In this document: positions 10,324-24,850 of the stretch, in pieces
How positions within the stretch are numbered: position 1 is the first letter of the stretch
How the letters are laid out: each line of letters starts with the position of its first letter
NCBI RefSeq assembly: GCF_029836165.1
Contig: NZ_JAOEBG010000007.1
Coordinates: forward strand, 186,001-250,000
Length of the DNA: 64,000 nt
Direction: 5' to 3'
Origin: Pseudomonas sp. GD04091
GTDB lineage: Bacteria > Pseudomonadota > Gammaproteobacteria > Pseudomonadales > Pseudomonadaceae
Notes under the pieces: generated by a model
Database searches by the model: none
What the model was told of the DNA's origin: nothing
What the model saw: only the letters and a program-made list of their open reading frames with translations
Translations under genes and position numbers: made by a program

Positions 10324-11460
10324 TTGACTAAGCCAGCCATACTCGCCCTTGCCGATGGCAGCATTTTTCGCGGTGAAGCCATTGGAGCCGACGGTCAGAC
10401 CGTTGGTGAGGTCGTGTTCAATACTGCAATGACCGGCTACCAGGAAATTCTCACAGACCCTTCCTACGCCCAGCAAATCGTTACCCTGACTTACCCGCAC
10501 ATCGGCAACACCGGCACCACCGCCGAAGACGCCGAATCGAATCGCGTCTGGTCCGCGGGCCTGGTGATTCGCGATCTGCCGCTGCTGGCCAGCAACTGGC
10601 GCAACACCCAGTCCCTGCCTGAATACCTGAAAGCCAACAATGTCGTCGCCATCGCCGGTATCGATACCCGTCGCCTGACCCGCATCCTGCGTGAGAAGGG
10701 CGCCCAGAACGGCTGCATCCTGGCGGGCGATGACATCAGCGAAGAAGCCGCCATCGCCGCGGCCCGCGCCTTCCCAGGCCTGAAGGGCATGGACCTGGCC
10801 AAGGTCGTCTCCACCAAGGAGCGCTACGAGTGGCGTTCCAGCGTGTGGGAGCTGAAGACCGACAGCCACCCGACCATCGATGCCGCCGACCTGCCGTACC
10901 ATGTCGTGGCCTTCGACTACGGCGTCAAGCTGAACATCCTGCGCATGCTGGTCGCTCGCGGCTGCCGCGTGACCGTCGTGCCAGCCCAGACCCCGGCCAG
11001 CGAAGTGCTGGCGCTCAATCCGGACGGCGTGTTCCTGTCCAACGGTCCTGGCGATCCCGAGCCGTGCGACTACGCGATCCAGGCGATCAAGGAAATCCTC
11101 GAGACCGAGATCCCGGTATTCGGCATCTGCCTCGGCCACCAGCTGCTGGCCCTGGCCTCCGGCGCCAAGACCGTGAAGATGGGCCACGGCCACCACGGTG
11201 CCAACCACCCGGTCCAGGACCTGGACAGCGGCGTGGTCATGATCACCAGCCAGAACCACGGCTTCGCCGTCGACGAAGCCACCCTTCCGAGCAACGTCCG
11301 CGCCATCCACAAGTCGCTGTTCGACGGCACCCTGCAGGGCATCGAGCGCACCGACAAGAGCGCGTTCAGCTTCCAGGGCCACCCTGAAGCGAGCCCAGGC
11401 CCGACCGACGTCGCGCCACTGTTCGATCGTTTCACCGATGCCATGGCCAAGCGCCGCTGA
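10324..11460 (+). CDS. carA: Carbamoyl-phosphate synthase small subunit CarA
   Basis: This 378-residue glutaminase subunit supplies ammonia to CarB for carbamoyl phosphate, used for arginine and pyrimidines. The C-terminal class I amidotransferase domain has catalytic Cys269 in GICLGHQ and His353/Glu355 in GHPEASP. The start is a TTG at 10324 with a GGGAGG ribosome-binding site (10312-10317). No ATG fits, and TTG starts are known for carA. carB follows after 105 bp, and carB and greA overlap, so carA-carB-greA forms one operon behind the leader terminator. Confidence 0.97.
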   Translation: MTKPAILALADGSIFRGEAIGADGQTVGEVVFNTAMTGYQEILTDPSYAQQIVTLTYPHIGNTGTTAEDAESNRVWSAGLVIRDLPLLASNWRNTQSLPEYLKANNVVAIAGIDTRRLTRILREKGAQNGCILAGDDISEEAAIAAARAFPGLKGMDLAKVVSTKERYEWRSSVWELKTDSHPTIDAADLPYHVVAFDYGVKLNILRMLVARGCRVTVVPAQTPASEVLALNPDGVFLSNGPGDPEPCDYAIQAIKEILETEIPVFGICLGHQLLALASGAKTVKMGHGHHGANHPVQDLDSGVVMITSQNHGFAVDEATLPSNVRAIHKSLFDGTLQGIERTDKSAFSFQGHPEASPGPTDVAPLFDRFTDAMAKRR

Positions 11461-11565
11461 GCATCCTGCTTCAAGGCCCCGGGCCGGCGCCTGCCGCGCC
11501 CGGCAGCGCCTGACCCAGATTGTTCAAAGCGGCTTGCCGACTGACCCCGGATTTGAGTGACAACC

Positions 11566-14783
<3,218 letters not shown>

Positions 14784-14787
<4 letters not shown>

Positions 14788-15266
14788 GCATTACCAAGTA
14801 CCCGATGACCGTCCAGGGCGCTCGCGCCCTGGAAGAAGAGCACCTGTTCCTGAGCAAGACCGAACGCCCGCGCCTGAGCCAGGCGATCGGTGAGGCCCGC
14901 GAGCTGGGCGACCTCAAGGAGAACGCCGAATACCATGCCGCTCGTGAGGAGCAGGGCATGGTCGAGGCGCGTATCCGCGATATCGAGGGTCGTCTGCAGA
15001 ACTCGGTGGTGATCGACGTCACCACCATCGCTCACACCGGCAAGGTGATCTTCGGTACCACCGTGGACCTGGAGAACACCGAGACGGGTGACCAGGTGAC
15101 CTACCAGATCGTTGGCGAAGACGAAGCTGACATCAAGAAGGGCAAGCTCTCGGCGAGTGCGCCGATTGCCCGTGCCATCATCGGCAAGGAAGAAGGTGAT
15201 ATCGTCGTCGTCAAGACGCCAAGCGGCACGGTCGAGTACGAGATTGTCGAAGTCAAGCACATCTGA
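14784..15266 (+). CDS. greA: Transcription elongation factor GreA
   Basis: This 160-residue factor rescues backtracked RNA polymerase by stimulating transcript cleavage. The N-terminal coiled coil carries the acidic tip in [12 protein letters not shown] (about 41-52), and the C-terminal FKBP-like domain ends with [14 protein letters not shown]. Its ATG overlaps the carB stop in ATGA, which implies translational coupling. The carA-carB-greA operon is established in P. aeruginosa. Confidence 0.98.
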
Positions 15267-15684
15267 CCGGCGCCTGCGGGCGCCATCCCTCGAGGGGATC
15301 CTCTGGCAGCTGGCCCAGGTTTTCTGGGTCGGCGGCCTCTGGGTGTTCCATGTGGGGCTGGTGCCGGCGCTGAAAGTCAGTGGCCTGGCGCCGCTGCTGG
15401 TGCACGATGTCGCCGCGCAGATCGACCGTTGGTTGATCGGCGTGGCAATGCTCGGGCTGCTGACCCAGCTGGCGGTGTTGGCGAGGGTGGACGGCCTGGC
15501 GGCCTGGTGGCGGCAATTCCGTGGTCAGATGCTGCTGCTCGGCTTTGGCGCCTGCGTCAGCTACTACGCGCTGCGCTACGGAATCTCCGTGGGCGAGCGT
15601 TGGCAGATGTTCTGCTTCCTGGTGCTGGGCTTCTCCGGCATCGTGCTGGTGGCCCAGCCGGTCCCGGTCAGGGCGCGGCGGTAA
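15244..15684 (+). CDS. DUF4149 family inner-membrane protein
   Basis: About 147 residues with four hydrophobic segments (for example WVGGLWVFHVGLVPAL and MLGLLTQLAVLARV). The sequence resembles the DUF4149 membrane proteins found next to greA/yhbY in Pseudomonas. The function is unknown. The start is uncertain: there is no ATG or GTG close to the first conserved residues, and TTG at 15244, overlapping the end of greA by 23 bp, is the nearest usable codon. It is likely cotranscribed with carAB-greA. Confidence 0.75.
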   Translation: MSKSSTSDRRLRAPSLEGILWQLAQVFWVGGLWVFHVGLVPALKVSGLAPLLVHDVAAQIDRWLIGVAMLGLLTQLAVLARVDGLAAWWRQFRGQMLLLGFGACVSYYALRYGISVGERWQMFCFLVLGFSGIVLVAQPVPVRARR

Positions 15685-15728
15685 GCGGCTCAAGATCACC
15701 GGGACCGTTTTGCGGCCCTTTCATGACT

Positions 15729-15794
15729 CAAGGCCGCTCCCACAGGGATTGCGCCGACCCGCGGGTCAACACGATCCCTGTGGGAGCGGCCTTG
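15729..15794. repeat. REP inverted pair (21-bp perfect arms)
   Basis: Arms CAAGGCCGCTCCCACAGGGAT-type (15729-15749 and 15774-15794) are perfect inverted repeats around a 24-nt loop that itself contains GACCCGCGGGTC. It lies between the convergent DUF4149 gene and yhbY. Confidence 0.88.
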
Positions 15795-15828
15795 TGTCGC
15801 GATGGGCTGCGCGGCAGCCCTGCTACCG

Positions 15829-16137
15829 TTACTTGTAACGGTGGATGTTGGACAGCTGCTTGTTCGGCTGCGGATTCTTGCGATAGATCAGCGCTTTCTT
15901 GCCGATGGTCTGCACCAGCTCGGCGCGACCGACCTTGCACAGCTCGGCGATGGCGGCGGCGCGCTCTTCACGGTCTTCCGAACGGATTTCGACCTTGATC
16001 AGCTCGTGATCGGCCAAGGCCCGCTCCAGTTCGGCGATGACGCCTTCGTTCAAACCATTGCCCGCGACGATCAGAACCGGCTTCAGGTCATGACCAATGG
16101 ACTTGTATTGCTTCTTCTGCTCGTTGTTGAGCGGCAT
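15829..16137 (-). CDS. yhbY: YhbY-type RNA-binding protein (CRS1/YhbY domain)
   Basis: This 102-residue protein is a single CRS1_YhbY (KH-like) domain. Conserved stretches are HDLKPVLIVAGNGLNEGVIAEL and the GKKALIYRKNP end. E. coli YhbY associates with pre-50S ribosomal particles. It is divergent from rlmE, which modifies 23S rRNA, an arrangement common in gammaproteobacteria. The ATG at 16137 gives the conserved MPLNNEQKKQYKSIGHDL start. Confidence 0.92.
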   Translation of the reverse strand: MPLNNEQKKQYKSIGHDLKPVLIVAGNGLNEGVIAELERALADHELIKVEIRSEDREERAAAIAELCKVGRAELVQTIGKKALIYRKNPQPNKQLSNIHRYK

Positions 16138-16239
16138 AATCTGACCCTTTTCGTCTGATTCTGTAAAATTGACGGGCATTTTACCCGAGGGCCTGTGGCT
16201 CCGCCCAGTCAAACACGACGCATATCATCGAGGTGCCCC

Positions 16240-16866
16240 GTGGTACAACGTTCCAAAAGCAGCGCAAACTGGCTGCGAGAGCATTTCAACGACCCCTTCG
16301 TCAAGCAGGCGCAGAAGGATGGCTACCGCTCGCGCGCGAGCTACAAGCTGCTGGAGATCCAGGAGAAGGACAAGCTGATCCGCCCCGGCATGAGTGTGAT
16401 CGACCTCGGCGCGGCGCCCGGTGGCTGGTCCCAGGTGACCAGTCGTCTGATTGGCGGCCAGGGTCGCCTGATCGCCTCGGACATCCTGGAAATGGACGCG
16501 ATCGCCGACGTGACCTTCATCCAGGGCGACTTCACCAAGGACGAAGTGCTCGCGAACATCCTGCAGGCAGTGGGCGATTCACACGTGGACCTTGTGATTT
16601 CCGACATGGCCCCCAATATGAGTGGTACGCCCGCGGTGGATATACCGCGCGCCATGTTCCTCTGCGAACTGGCTCTGGACCTGGCGACCCGTGTGCTCAA
16701 GCCTGGCGGGGATTTCCTGATCAAGATCTTCCAGGGCGAAGGTTTCGACGTGTACCTCAAGGACGTGCGTGGCAAGTTCGACAAGGTACAGATGCGCAAG
16801 CCATCGTCGTCGCGGGATCGGTCCCGCGAGCAGTATCTGCTGGCGAGAGGGTTCAAAGGGGCGTGA
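16240..16866 (+). CDS. rlmE: 23S rRNA (uridine-2'-O)-methyltransferase RlmE (FtsJ/RrmJ)
   Basis: This 208-residue enzyme methylates the 2'-OH of U2552 in the 23S A-loop late in 50S assembly. SAM-binding motif I is [14 protein letters not shown]. The expected K-D-K-E tetrad is in place: an early Lys in ASYKLLEI, Asp in [10 protein letters not shown], Lys in [12 protein letters not shown], and Glu in [11 protein letters not shown]. The GTG start at 16240 gives the family N-terminus [15 protein letters not shown]. It is upstream of ftsH with a 193-bp gap, the same order as E. coli rrmJ-ftsH. Confidence 0.96.
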   Translation: MVQRSKSSANWLREHFNDPFVKQAQKDGYRSRASYKLLEIQEKDKLIRPGMSVIDLGAAPGGWSQVTSRLIGGQGRLIASDILEMDAIADVTFIQGDFTKDEVLANILQAVGDSHVDLVISDMAPNMSGTPAVDIPRAMFLCELALDLATRVLKPGGDFLIKIFQGEGFDVYLKDVRGKFDKVQMRKPSSSRDRSREQYLLARGFKGA

Positions 16867-17059
16867 GTGGCGTTTTGCGGGGCTCCGATAGTTATTTCCA
16901 ATCGGCCGCCCCGTCTGGATCGTCCGAACTTCGTGTAGTCTAGCTTTCACAAAGGGTTACAGACGGTGCCTGCGGATGCGTAGGTAATGTAGTAAGTTAG
17001 GGCGATGAATATCATGCGAGGCACGGCTGCGTCGTGCGCCGGCCTCAGAGGGTAGCGAA

Positions 17060-18976
<1,917 letters not shown>

Positions 18977-18984
18977 GGGCTTCT

Positions 18985-19836
18985 ATGACCTCACAGCAGT
19001 ACCCGACCCGGTTGCCTTGCGGCAACCGGGTTCTTGATTTGTCCCGTACCCATGTCATGGGTATCCTCAACGTCACCCCCGATTCCTTCTCTGACGGTGG
19101 GCGCTTCAGTCAGCGCGACGAGGCGTTGCGCCATGCCGAGGCAATGGTGGCTGCCGGTGCGACGCTCGTCGACGTGGGTGGCGAATCCACGCGGCCAGGT
19201 GCCCGTGCCGTTTCGCCTACCGAAGAGCTGGAGCGCGTGGCGCCCATCGTCGAAGCGATCAGCAGCAGGCTCGATGTTGTCATTTCAGTGGATACCTCGA
19301 CGCCCGCGGTCATGCGCGAGTCGGCTCGCCTTGGGGCCGGCCTGATCAACGACGTGCGCGCCCTCGAGCGTGATGGCGCTCTTGATGCCGCTGCCGACAC
19401 GGGGCTGCCGGTATGCTTGATGCACATGCGTGGCGAGCCTGGCAACATGCAGGACGATCCGCATTACGACGATGTGACTGTCGATGTGACGCGCTATCTT
19501 GAACAGCGTATGGCCGCCTGTGCGGCGGCGGGCATCGGCGTCGAACGCATCGTCCTCGACCCTGGCTTCGGTTTTGCCAAGACCCTTGAGCACAACCTGA
19601 GCCTGTTCAAACACATGGAAGCGCTCTATCGCCTGGGGCGCCCGCTGCTGGTGGGTGTTTCGCGCAAGAGCATGATCGGCCTCACGCTGGGGCGTCCGGT
19701 CGATGAGCGGCTCTACGGCAGCCTGGCATTGGCCGCCCTGGCCGTGACCAAGGGTGCAAGCATCCTGCGTGTGCATGATGTCGCCGAGACCGTCGACGTG
19801 GTGCGCATGATTGCCGCCGTGCAGAACGCCGAATAA
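18985..19836 (+). CDS. folP: Dihydropteroate synthase FolP
   Basis: This 283-residue TIM-barrel enzyme condenses p-aminobenzoate with the pterin diphosphate made by FolK, and it is the target of sulfonamides. Signature 1 is [15 protein letters not shown] near the N-terminus, signature 2 is GGESTRPGA, and the C-terminal GVSRKSMIG loop binds pterin. It sits between ftsH and glmM with short gaps (8 and 16 bp), the conserved ftsH-folP-glmM operon. folK is 25 kb away in this window. Confidence 0.98.
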   Translation: MTSQQYPTRLPCGNRVLDLSRTHVMGILNVTPDSFSDGGRFSQRDEALRHAEAMVAAGATLVDVGGESTRPGARAVSPTEELERVAPIVEAISSRLDVVISVDTSTPAVMRESARLGAGLINDVRALERDGALDAAADTGLPVCLMHMRGEPGNMQDDPHYDDVTVDVTRYLEQRMAACAAAGIGVERIVLDPGFGFAKTLEHNLSLFKHMEALYRLGRPLLVGVSRKSMIGLTLGRPVDERLYGSLALAALAVTKGASILRVHDVAETVDVVRMIAAVQNAE

Positions 19837-19852
19837 GAACACTGGAGTCACT

Positions 19853-21193
19853 ATGAGCAGAAAATACTTTGGTACCGATGGTATCCGTGGCCGCGTTGGC
19901 CAATATCCCATCACCCCTGACTTCATGCTGAAACTCGGCTGGGCCGCAGGCATGGCCTTTCGCAAGCAGGGCAATTGCCGGGTGCTGGTGGGCAAGGACA
20001 CCCGGATCTCCGGCTACATGTTCGAATCCGCTCTGGAGGCCGGCCTGTCCGCGGCTGGGGCGGACGTGATGCTGCTCGGGCCGATGCCGACCCCGGCCAT
20101 TGCCTACCTGACCCGCACCTTCCATGCCGAAGCCGGTATCGTCATCAGTGCCTCGCACAATCCCCATGACGACAACGGCATCAAGTTCTTCTCTGGTGCC
20201 GGCACCAAGCTGCCGGACGAAGTCGAGCTGATGATCGAGGAGCTGCTCGATCAGCCGATGAATGTCGTCGACTCAAGCAAGCTGGGCAAGGTTTCGCGCA
20301 TCAATGATGCCGCCGGACGCTACATCGAGTTCTGCAAGAGCAGCGTGCCCAGCAGCACCAGCTTCGAAGGTCTGAAAATCGTCGTGGATTGCGCCCATGG
20401 CGCCACCTACAAGGTCGCGCCCAGCGTATTCCGTGAGCTGGGCGCCGATGTCACGGTGCTGCATGCCGCGCCGGATGGCCTGAACATCAACGAAAACTGT
20501 GGCTCGACGCACATCGAGTCGCTGCAGGCGGCAGTTCTGGTCGGGCATGCGGACCTCGGTATCGCCTTCGATGGCGACGGTGATCGCGTGCTGATGGTCG
20601 ATCACACTGGCGCCATCGTCGATGGTGACGAGTTGCTGTTCATCATCGGTCGCGACCTGCAGGAGCGTGGCAAGCTGCAGGGCGGCGTTGTCGGCACTCT
20701 GATGAGCAACCTCGGGCTTGAGCTGGCGTTCAAGGAGCTGGATATCCCGTTCGTGCGGGCGAAGGTCGGCGACCGTTACGTCATGGCCGAGCTGCTCGAG
20801 CGCGAGTGGCTGCTTGGTGGCGAGAATTCCGGGCATGTCGTGTGCGCCAGTCACACCACCACCGGGGATGCGATCATCGCTGCGCTGCAGGTGCTGATGG
20901 CCCTCAAGCGTCGCGGCGAGAACCTGGCTCAGGCTCGTCAGGCGGTGCGCAAGTGCCCGCAGGTGCTGATCAACGTGCGTTTCGCGGCGGGCAAGAGCGA
21001 TCCGCTGGAAAACCCATTGGTCAAGGAAGCCAGTGCCAAGGCGACCGAGGCCATGGCGGGGCGTGGGCGCGTGCTGTTGCGCAAGTCCGGTACCGAGCCG
21101 CTGGTGCGGGTGATGGTCGAAGGTGACGATGAAAGCCAGGTGCGCGGCCATGCCGAGGCCTTGGCCAAGCTCGTCGAAAAAGTTTGTGCCTGA
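19853..21193 (+). CDS. glmM: Phosphoglucosamine mutase GlmM
   Basis: This 446-residue enzyme interconverts glucosamine-6-phosphate and glucosamine-1-phosphate on the way to UDP-GlcNAc for peptidoglycan and LPS. The catalytic phosphoserine is Ser101 in [12 protein letters not shown], the metal loop is DGDGDR, and the sugar-binding GGENSGH and phosphate-binding [12 protein letters not shown] loops follow. The start ATG at 19853 has a GGAG site and follows folP by 16 bp. Confidence 0.98.
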   Translation: MSRKYFGTDGIRGRVGQYPITPDFMLKLGWAAGMAFRKQGNCRVLVGKDTRISGYMFESALEAGLSAAGADVMLLGPMPTPAIAYLTRTFHAEAGIVISASHNPHDDNGIKFFSGAGTKLPDEVELMIEELLDQPMNVVDSSKLGKVSRINDAAGRYIEFCKSSVPSSTSFEGLKIVVDCAHGATYKVAPSVFRELGADVTVLHAAPDGLNINENCGSTHIESLQAAVLVGHADLGIAFDGDGDRVLMVDHTGAIVDGDELLFIIGRDLQERGKLQGGVVGTLMSNLGLELAFKELDIPFVRAKVGDRYVMAELLEREWLLGGENSGHVVCASHTTTGDAIIAALQVLMALKRRGENLAQARQAVRKCPQVLINVRFAAGKSDPLENPLVKEASAKATEAMAGRGRVLLRKSGTEPLVRVMVEGDDESQVRGHAEALAKLVEKVCA

Positions 21194-21258
21194 AAGAGGC
21201 TTGCCAGCGCAGATCGTGTTGGGTAAGATCTGCGCCCACTTTGACCGAGAGGTAAAGC

Positions 21259-22014
21259 ATGCGTCGCCCCATGGTAGCTGGTAACTGGAAGATGCACGGT
21301 ACCCGCGCCAGCGTCGCTGAGCTGACTCAGGGCTTGGGCGAAATGCTCATTCCCGACGGTATCGAAGTCGCGGTGTTTCCACCGACCCTGTTCATCAATG
21401 AAGTCGTTGATGGACTGAAAGGGAAGGGGGTCATCGTAGGCGCACAGAATTCCGCGGTACAGCCTGAACAAGGCGCGCTGACTGGTGAAGTTGCACCGAG
21501 TCAGTTGCTGGAAGCGGGTTGCAAGTTGGTGTTGATTGGTCACTCCGAGCGTCGCCAGATTATCGGTGAAAGCGAAGAAGTGTTGAATCGCAAGTTTGCA
21601 GCCGCTCAAAAAAGTGGTTTGACGCCGGTGCTCTGCGTAGGGGAAACTCTCGAAGAGCGCGAGGCAGGCAAGACGCTCGAAGTTGTAGGGCGTCAACTAA
21701 GCAGTGTTATCGACGCGTTCGGTATCGCCGCTTTTGCCAATGCGGTAATTGCCTATGAGCCTGTATGGGCCATCGGTACTGGTTTGACGGCCTCGCCACA
21801 GCAAGCCCAGGATGTGCATGCAGCCATCCGCAAGCAGTTGGCGGCGAAGGACGCCGAAGTTGCAGAAAATGTGCAACTTCTCTACGGCGGCAGCGTGAAG
21901 GCGGCCAATGCGGCCGAACTGTTCGGCATGCCGGATATCGATGGGGGGCTCATTGGTGGAGCGTCCCTGAACGCAGACGAATTCGGTGCAATTTGTCGCG
22001 CCGCAGGAAACTGA
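21259..22014 (+). CDS. tpiA: Triose-phosphate isomerase TpiA
   Basis: This 251-residue TIM barrel interconverts dihydroxyacetone phosphate and glyceraldehyde-3-phosphate. Active-site residues lie in GNWKMHG (Lys), IGHSERR (His) and [11 protein letters not shown] (Glu); the phosphate loop is [11 protein letters not shown]. Base use is visibly more A/T-rich than in the neighbouring genes (for example around 21540-21700), and the same is true of secG, which begins 4 bp after its stop. It is otherwise normal in length and motifs. Confidence 0.97.
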   Translation: MRRPMVAGNWKMHGTRASVAELTQGLGEMLIPDGIEVAVFPPTLFINEVVDGLKGKGVIVGAQNSAVQPEQGALTGEVAPSQLLEAGCKLVLIGHSERRQIIGESEEVLNRKFAAAQKSGLTPVLCVGETLEEREAGKTLEVVGRQLSSVIDAFGIAAFANAVIAYEPVWAIGTGLTASPQQAQDVHAAIRKQLAAKDAEVAENVQLLYGGSVKAANAAELFGMPDIDGGLIGGASLNADEFGAICRAAGN

Positions 22015-22018
22015 ACAA

Positions 22019-22411
22019 ATGCTGGAAACAGTCATAGTTGTTTTTCATCTGTTGGCAGCGTTGGCACTGGTTGTAATGGTGCTGCTGCAACAGGGTAAAG
22101 GTGCGGAAGCAGGTGCATCTTTCGGCGCAGGTGCTTCAAATACTGTGTTCGGAAGCCAAGGTTCCGCTACCTTTTTGAGTAAAGTTACTGCTATACTTGC
22201 CGCCACTTTCTTTTTGACTGCACTTGGGTTAGGATACTTCGCCAAGCAGCAGGCTCACCAGCTGACTCAAGCTGGCTTGCCAGATCCAGCAGTGCTGGAA
22301 GTCAAAGAGCCAAAGCCGGCAGTAAATGATGATGTACCGGTGCTCCAGCAGCAGAAGAGTGAAACCACCAACTCTGGTGACGTACCTCCTCCAGCCAAAG
22401 AGCAGCAGTAA
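22019..22411 (+). CDS. secG: Preprotein translocase subunit SecG
   Basis: This is a 130-residue SecG, the auxiliary subunit of the SecYEG channel. Two hydrophobic helices (about 3-22 and 55-75) flank the conserved loop [23 protein letters not shown] Pro/Glu/Gln-rich tail follows, longer than in E. coli. It is 4 bp downstream of tpiA and 21 bp upstream of tRNA-Leu, the order tpiA-secG-leuU known from E. coli and Pseudomonas. It is relatively A/T-rich. Confidence 0.96.
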   Translation: MLETVIVVFHLLAALALVVMVLLQQGKGAEAGASFGAGASNTVFGSQGSATFLSKVTAILAATFFLTALGLGYFAKQQAHQLTQAGLPDPAVLEVKEPKPAVNDDVPVLQQQKSETTNSGDVPPPAKEQQ

Positions 22412-22432
22412 CGGGTTTCAAGAAGTAGTATT

Positions 22433-22518
22433 GCCGAGGTGGTGGAATTGGTAGACACGCAACCTTGAGGTGGTTGTGCCCATAGGGTGTAGGGGTTCGA
22501 GTCCCCTTCTCGGTACCA
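22433..22518 (+). tRNA. tRNA-Leu (anticodon GAG)
   Basis: An 86-nt class II tRNA starting GCCGAGG and ending in encoded ACCA. The anticodon arm is CAACC-TTGAGGT-GGTTG, giving GAG. A long variable arm and the T-arm GGGGTTCGAGTCCCC are clear. It reads CUC and CUU. Confidence 0.97.
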
Positions 22519-22531
22519 ATTGAAGCATGAG

Positions 22532-22555
22532 AGCCCGCTTTGAGCGGGCTTTCTT
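22532..22555 (+). terminator. Intrinsic terminator after tRNA-Leu
   Basis: AGCCCGCT-TTG-AGCGGGCT stem followed by TTCTT, 14 bp after the tRNA. Confidence 0.8.
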
Positions 22556-22617
22556 GCAGGTGGAGGTCGGATTGACCCAGCAAAGGGTTCAGTCTTATAC
22601 TTTCGCCCCAGCTTTGT

Positions 22618-22694
<77 letters not shown>

Positions 22695-22704
22695 GCTTCA
22701 GCGG

Positions 22705-22726
22705 AGCCCCTTTTCAGGGGCTTTTT
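22705..22726 (+). terminator. Intrinsic terminator after tRNA-fMet
   Basis: AGCCCC-TTTTCA-GGGGCT stem then TTTT. It would separate tRNA transcription from rimP, partly or fully. Confidence 0.85.
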
Positions 22727-22823
22727 GCTAGCCGAACAGTTTTGGCGTCGTTGTCCAACGGCGCTTTCAGGGATGGGCGCTTCGCCCATTTTTTATTTGC
22801 ACAGCATGCACGAGGGGGTTCAG

Positions 22824-23282
22824 GTGTCGAGCAAGCTAGAACAGTTGCAGGCCTTGTTGGCCCCGGTTGTCGAGGGTCTGGGCTACCAATGCTGGGGGAT
22901 CGAATACGTCTCCCAGGGCAAGCATTCGGTACTGCGTATCTACATCGACAAGGAAGGCGGCATCCTGGTGGACGACTGCGAAGCCGTCAGCCGTCAGGCC
23001 AGCGCCATCCTCGATGTGGAAGATCCGATCAGCTCTGAATATACCCTCGAGGTATCCTCTCCAGGCATGGACCGCCCGCTGTTCACCCTTGAACAGTTTG
23101 CTTCGCATGCCGGCGAGCAGGTGAAGATCAAGCTGCGTACGCCCTTCGAGGGTCGTCGTAACTTCCAGGGCCTTCTCCGTGGTGTGGAGGAGCAGGATGT
23201 GGTGGTGCAGGTGGACCAACACGAGTTCCTGTTGCCGATCGACTCGATCGACAAGGCCAATATTATTCCCAGTTTTGACTGA
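22824..23282 (+). CDS. rimP: Ribosome maturation factor RimP
   Basis: This 152-residue protein is needed for 30S maturation. The N-terminal domain holds [22 protein letters not shown] and the C-terminal SH3-like domain [18 protein letters not shown]. The GTG at 22824, five bases after GAGGGGG, gives the usual (V)SSKLEQLQ start; an ATG at 22806 in the same frame would add six residues but has no clear ribosome-binding site. It is the first protein gene of the rimP-nusA-infB-rbfA-truB-rpsO-pnp cluster. Confidence 0.96.
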   Translation: MSSKLEQLQALLAPVVEGLGYQCWGIEYVSQGKHSVLRIYIDKEGGILVDDCEAVSRQASAILDVEDPISSEYTLEVSSPGMDRPLFTLEQFASHAGEQVKIKLRTPFEGRRNFQGLLRGVEEQDVVVQVDQHEFLLPIDSIDKANIIPSFD

Positions 23283-23341
23283 GACGTGCCGGGCCCGGCG
23301 GACTTTCCGGGCCCAATGGCTTGCGCAAGGCGAGGCGTACG

Positions 23342-24823
23342 ATGAGCAAAGAAGTACTGCTGGTTGTTGAATCGGTATCCAACGAAAAGGGTGTACCGCC
23401 CGGCGTCATTTTCGAAGCGCTGGAAGTGGCCCTGGCCACTGCAACCAAAAAACGTTTTGAGGACGAAGTCGACCTGCGTGTGGAGATCAACCGCCACACC
23501 GGTAGCTACGAGACCTTCCGCCGCTGGACCGTGGTCGACGAGAACGACCTGGACGATCCGGCAATCGAAACCTGGTTGAGCAAGATCCAGGACACGCACC
23601 CGGATGCCAAGATCGGTGACGTGATCGAAGAGAAGATCGAGTCGATCGAGTTCGGCCGCATCGCCGCCCAGACCGCCAAGCAGGTCATCGTGCAGAAGGT
23701 CCGCGAGGCCGAGCGCGCCCAGGTGGTCGACGCCTACCGCGAGCGCGTCGGTGAGATCATCTCCGGCACCGTGAAGAAGGTCACCCGCGACAACGTCATC
23801 GTCGACCTGGGCAACAACGCCGAAGCGCTGCTGGCCCGCGAAGACATCATCCCGCGCGAGACTTTCCGCGTCGGCGTGCGTCTGCGTGCGCTGCTCAAGG
23901 AAATCCGCACCGAGAACCGCGGCCCTCAGCTGATCCTGTCGCGCACCGCGCCGCAGATGCTGATCGAGCTGTTCCGCATCGAAGTGCCGGAAATCGCCGA
24001 AGGCCTCATCGAAGTCATGGCCGCCTCCCGTGATCCGGGATCGCGAGCCAAGATCGCCGTCCGCTCCAAGGACAAGCGCATCGACCCGCAAGGTGCCTGC
24101 ATCGGCATGCGTGGTTCGCGCGTCCAGGCCGTATCCGGCGAGCTGGGTGGCGAGCGTGTGGATATCGTCCTGTGGGACGAGAACCCGGCGCAGTTCGTCA
24201 TCAACGCCATGTCGCCGGCAGAGGTTGCCGCGATCATCGTTGACGAGGACGCCCATGCGATGGACATCGCCGTGGCCGAGGACAACCTGGCCCAGGCCAT
24301 CGGCCGTGGCGGCCAGAACGTCCGCCTGGCCAGCCAGCTGACCGCCTGGACCCTGAACGTGATGACCGAGAAGGACATCCAGGCCAAGCAGCAAGCGGAA
24401 ACAGGCGACATCCTGCGTAACTTCATCGAGGAACTGGAAGTCGACGAGGAGCTGGCACAAGTGCTGGTCGACGAAGGCTTCACCAGCCTCGAAGAAATTG
24501 CTTACGTACCGTTGGAAGAAATGCTCAACATCGATGGCTTTGACGAGGAAATCGTCAATGAGCTCCGCGCTCGCGCCAAGGACCGCTTGTTGACCAAGGC
24601 CATCGCTACCGAAGAAAAACTGGCAGACGCCCATCCGGCCGAAGACCTGCTCTCCCTCGAGGGCATGGACAAGGATCTGGCGGCGGAACTGGCGGTGCGC
24701 GGCGTGGTTAACCGCGAAGACCTGGCCGAGCAGTCGATCGACGATCTGCTCGACATCGACGGCATCGACGAAGAGCGTGCCGGCAAGTTGATCATGGCCG
24801 CCCGAGCCCATTGGTTCGAGTAA
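23342..24823 (+). CDS. nusA: Transcription termination/antitermination factor NusA
   Basis: This 493-residue factor controls pausing, termination and antitermination. An N-terminal RNA-polymerase-binding domain (1-135) is followed by S1 ([21 protein letters not shown]), then KH1 and KH2 ([39 protein letters not shown]). Two C-terminal acidic HhH repeats complete the protein, as in other gammaproteobacteria. It is 59 bp after rimP and 27 bp before infB. Confidence 0.98.
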   Translation: MSKEVLLVVESVSNEKGVPPGVIFEALEVALATATKKRFEDEVDLRVEINRHTGSYETFRRWTVVDENDLDDPAIETWLSKIQDTHPDAKIGDVIEEKIESIEFGRIAAQTAKQVIVQKVREAERAQVVDAYRERVGEIISGTVKKVTRDNVIVDLGNNAEALLAREDIIPRETFRVGVRLRALLKEIRTENRGPQLILSRTAPQMLIELFRIEVPEIAEGLIEVMAASRDPGSRAKIAVRSKDKRIDPQGACIGMRGSRVQAVSGELGGERVDIVLWDENPAQFVINAMSPAEVAAIIVDEDAHAMDIAVAEDNLAQAIGRGGQNVRLASQLTAWTLNVMTEKDIQAKQQAETGDILRNFIEELEVDEELAQVLVDEGFTSLEEIAYVPLEEMLNIDGFDEEIVNELRARAKDRLLTKAIATEEKLADAHPAEDLLSLEGMDKDLAAELAVRGVVNREDLAEQSIDDLLDIDGIDEERAGKLIMAARAHWFE

Positions 24824-24850
24824 TTAGGCGCGGCCTGAGGAGAGAAGTGC

